8,155 nucleotides of DNA from an uncultured Treponema sp. GTDB taxonomy: Bacteria; Spirochaetota; Spirochaetia; Treponematales; Treponemataceae. A program made the translations under genes and the position numbers. Position 1 is the stretch's first letter, and each line of letters starts with the position of its first letter. Of the stretch, positions 7,313-8,155 are shown piece by piece. Below the pieces are notes generated by a model. That model was not told the origin of the DNA. It did no database searches and worked only from the letters and a program-made list of their open reading frames with translations. The DNA is taken from assembly GCA_937891125.1 (NCBI GenBank), contig CALAEZ010000093.1, positions 1 to 8,155 on the forward strand, read 5' to 3'.

Positions 7313-8155
7313 TTACTGTGCGCTGTAGGCCTTTTTTAGTACCGCTGCACACGAAGCTGAAACCATTGCATAAATCTGCGGAGCAAGCTTTTCTAACAGT
7401 CCGTCCTTTAGACCGGGCACTCCGGCTTCTCCCTGTATAAACATGAAAATATAGCGGGCGCTTTCGCTGTCACTGCGCCGCAGAATAATTGCGGCGTCAG
7501 AAACAAACTGCATTCCGTTTACCGTAATTGTCATATCACGAATTTTTTCATATACCGGAATTGTCTTCCCAATGCTGTCGATGTCGCACGAAAAATGCGT
7601 AATACTGATGTCGACAAGCTTGCCGGTGAGGTTTTGTCCCTTATATGCAAAGGTAAGTGTGCTGCGGTCATCGCAGTTTACGCGTACGGTTTTTCGTCTA
7701 CCGCCAGCATTGTTTTTTATCAAAATGCGATTAAGCCGCTCAAAATTTTTAGGCGCTCCCGGCTCCAGTCCGATGTAGCCGCCCTTGATTTTTGCTGTAT
7801 TTGCATAAAATGACTTAAACCGTGTTTTTTCTGCAAGTGACCATTTTTTTGAATACACCACGCTGATAATTGCTTTATCGCCATGCGTCTGCTGGAGCGC
7901 CTGTATGTAAGATTCCCACTGTATGCCAGCAACAGAAGAGGTAGTGTCAAAAATAAAAAGCGAGCCGGGAAAAAGCGAGATTATTGCTTTTATTTTCTGC
8001 GGAAGCGAAAAAGAAGCATCTGCCCTTACTGCGTAGCACTCGTATCCATACGACAAAAACGTCTGCAAATACGTTTCTGGCATGAATTCAAGATTCGGTG
8101 CAATAAAAAATACTTTTCGTCCAAAAATAGACAATGAGTTTTCACTTTCAGTCAT
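7313..8155 (-). CDS. PilZ-domain protein with receiver-like N-terminal domain
   Basis: The 280-residue product has no signal peptide or membrane segment. Residues 13-145 show an alternating pattern (KVFFIAPN 14-21, SLFIFDTT 65-72, AIISVVYSKK 95-104) that resembles a response-regulator receiver fold. The acidic pair expected after the first strand is absent (APN instead), so it is probably a non-phosphorylated pseudo-receiver; this is inference. Residues 150-245 are the PilZ domain, a cyclic-di-GMP binding module: RKTVR (154-158) supplies the RxxxR motif and DISITHFSC (182-190) the DxSxxG motif, but with His187 where Gly is expected. A helical tail follows (247-280). The ATG lies on the last three bases of the window, so neither its ribosome binding site nor any upstream extension can be seen; the start is plausible but unproved. 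The chemoreceptor gene follows after 31 nt, suggesting a role in tuning motility or chemotaxis. Confidence 0.8.
   Translation of the reverse strand: MTESENSLSIFGRKVFFIAPNLEFMPETYLQTFLSYGYECYAVRADASFSLPQKIKAIISLFPGSLFIFDTTSSVAGIQWESYIQALQQTHGDKAIISVVYSKKWSLAEKTRFKSFYANTAKIKGGYIGLEPGAPKNFERLNRILIKNNAGGRRKTVRVNCDDRSTLTFAYKGQNLTGKLVDISITHFSCDIDSIGKTIPVYEKIRDMTITVNGMQFVSDAAIILRRSDSESARYIFMFIQGEAGVPGLKDGLLEKLAPQIYAMVSASCAAVLKKAYSAQ

Overview
The window holds five protein-coding genes and almost no non-coding DNA. It most likely comes from a spirochaete of the genus Treponema. The reasons are inferential: a loose lipobox (FFSGC) typical of spirochaetal lipoproteins, a chemoreceptor hairpin tip of the AHAGDAGKGF type, a PilZ protein next to a chemoreceptor, a DUF208-type QueH, and a surface lipoprotein ending in BspA-like leucine-rich repeats. 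Genus and species cannot be proved from the sequence alone.

Layout. Positions 1-99 are non-coding and carry short inverted and near-direct repeats that look like the end of a dispersed intergenic repeat. Positions 100-3012 (minus) encode a 970-residue lipoprotein: an N-terminal beta-rich region, one fibronectin type III-like domain, a long right-handed beta-helix, and five BspA-type leucine-rich repeats. A 130-nt divergent spacer follows, with a good candidate promoter for the lipoprotein. Positions 3143-5203 (plus) carry a tight gene pair: queH (epoxyqueuosine reductase, last step of queuosine synthesis) and, 3 nt later, an ArgA-type N-acetylglutamate synthase. On the minus strand from the right edge, a PilZ-domain protein (7313-8155) is followed after 31 nt by a 691-residue membrane chemoreceptor (5206-7281). 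The two converging transcription units end only 2 nt apart, at 5203 and 5206.

How the parts fit together. The PilZ-chemoreceptor pair looks like one transcription unit linking cyclic-di-GMP-type signalling with chemotaxis. queH and argA are probably co-transcribed and translationally coupled but belong to unrelated pathways. The lipoprotein stands alone and is the most accessory-looking gene, probably a surface protein for polysaccharide or host interaction.

I see no mobile element, CRISPR array, tRNA or rRNA, and no clear new multi-gene system. The items most worth a second look are the lipoprotein's domain combination, the non-canonical PilZ motif, and the degenerate kinase-like and acetyl-CoA-loop motifs of the N-acetylglutamate synthase.
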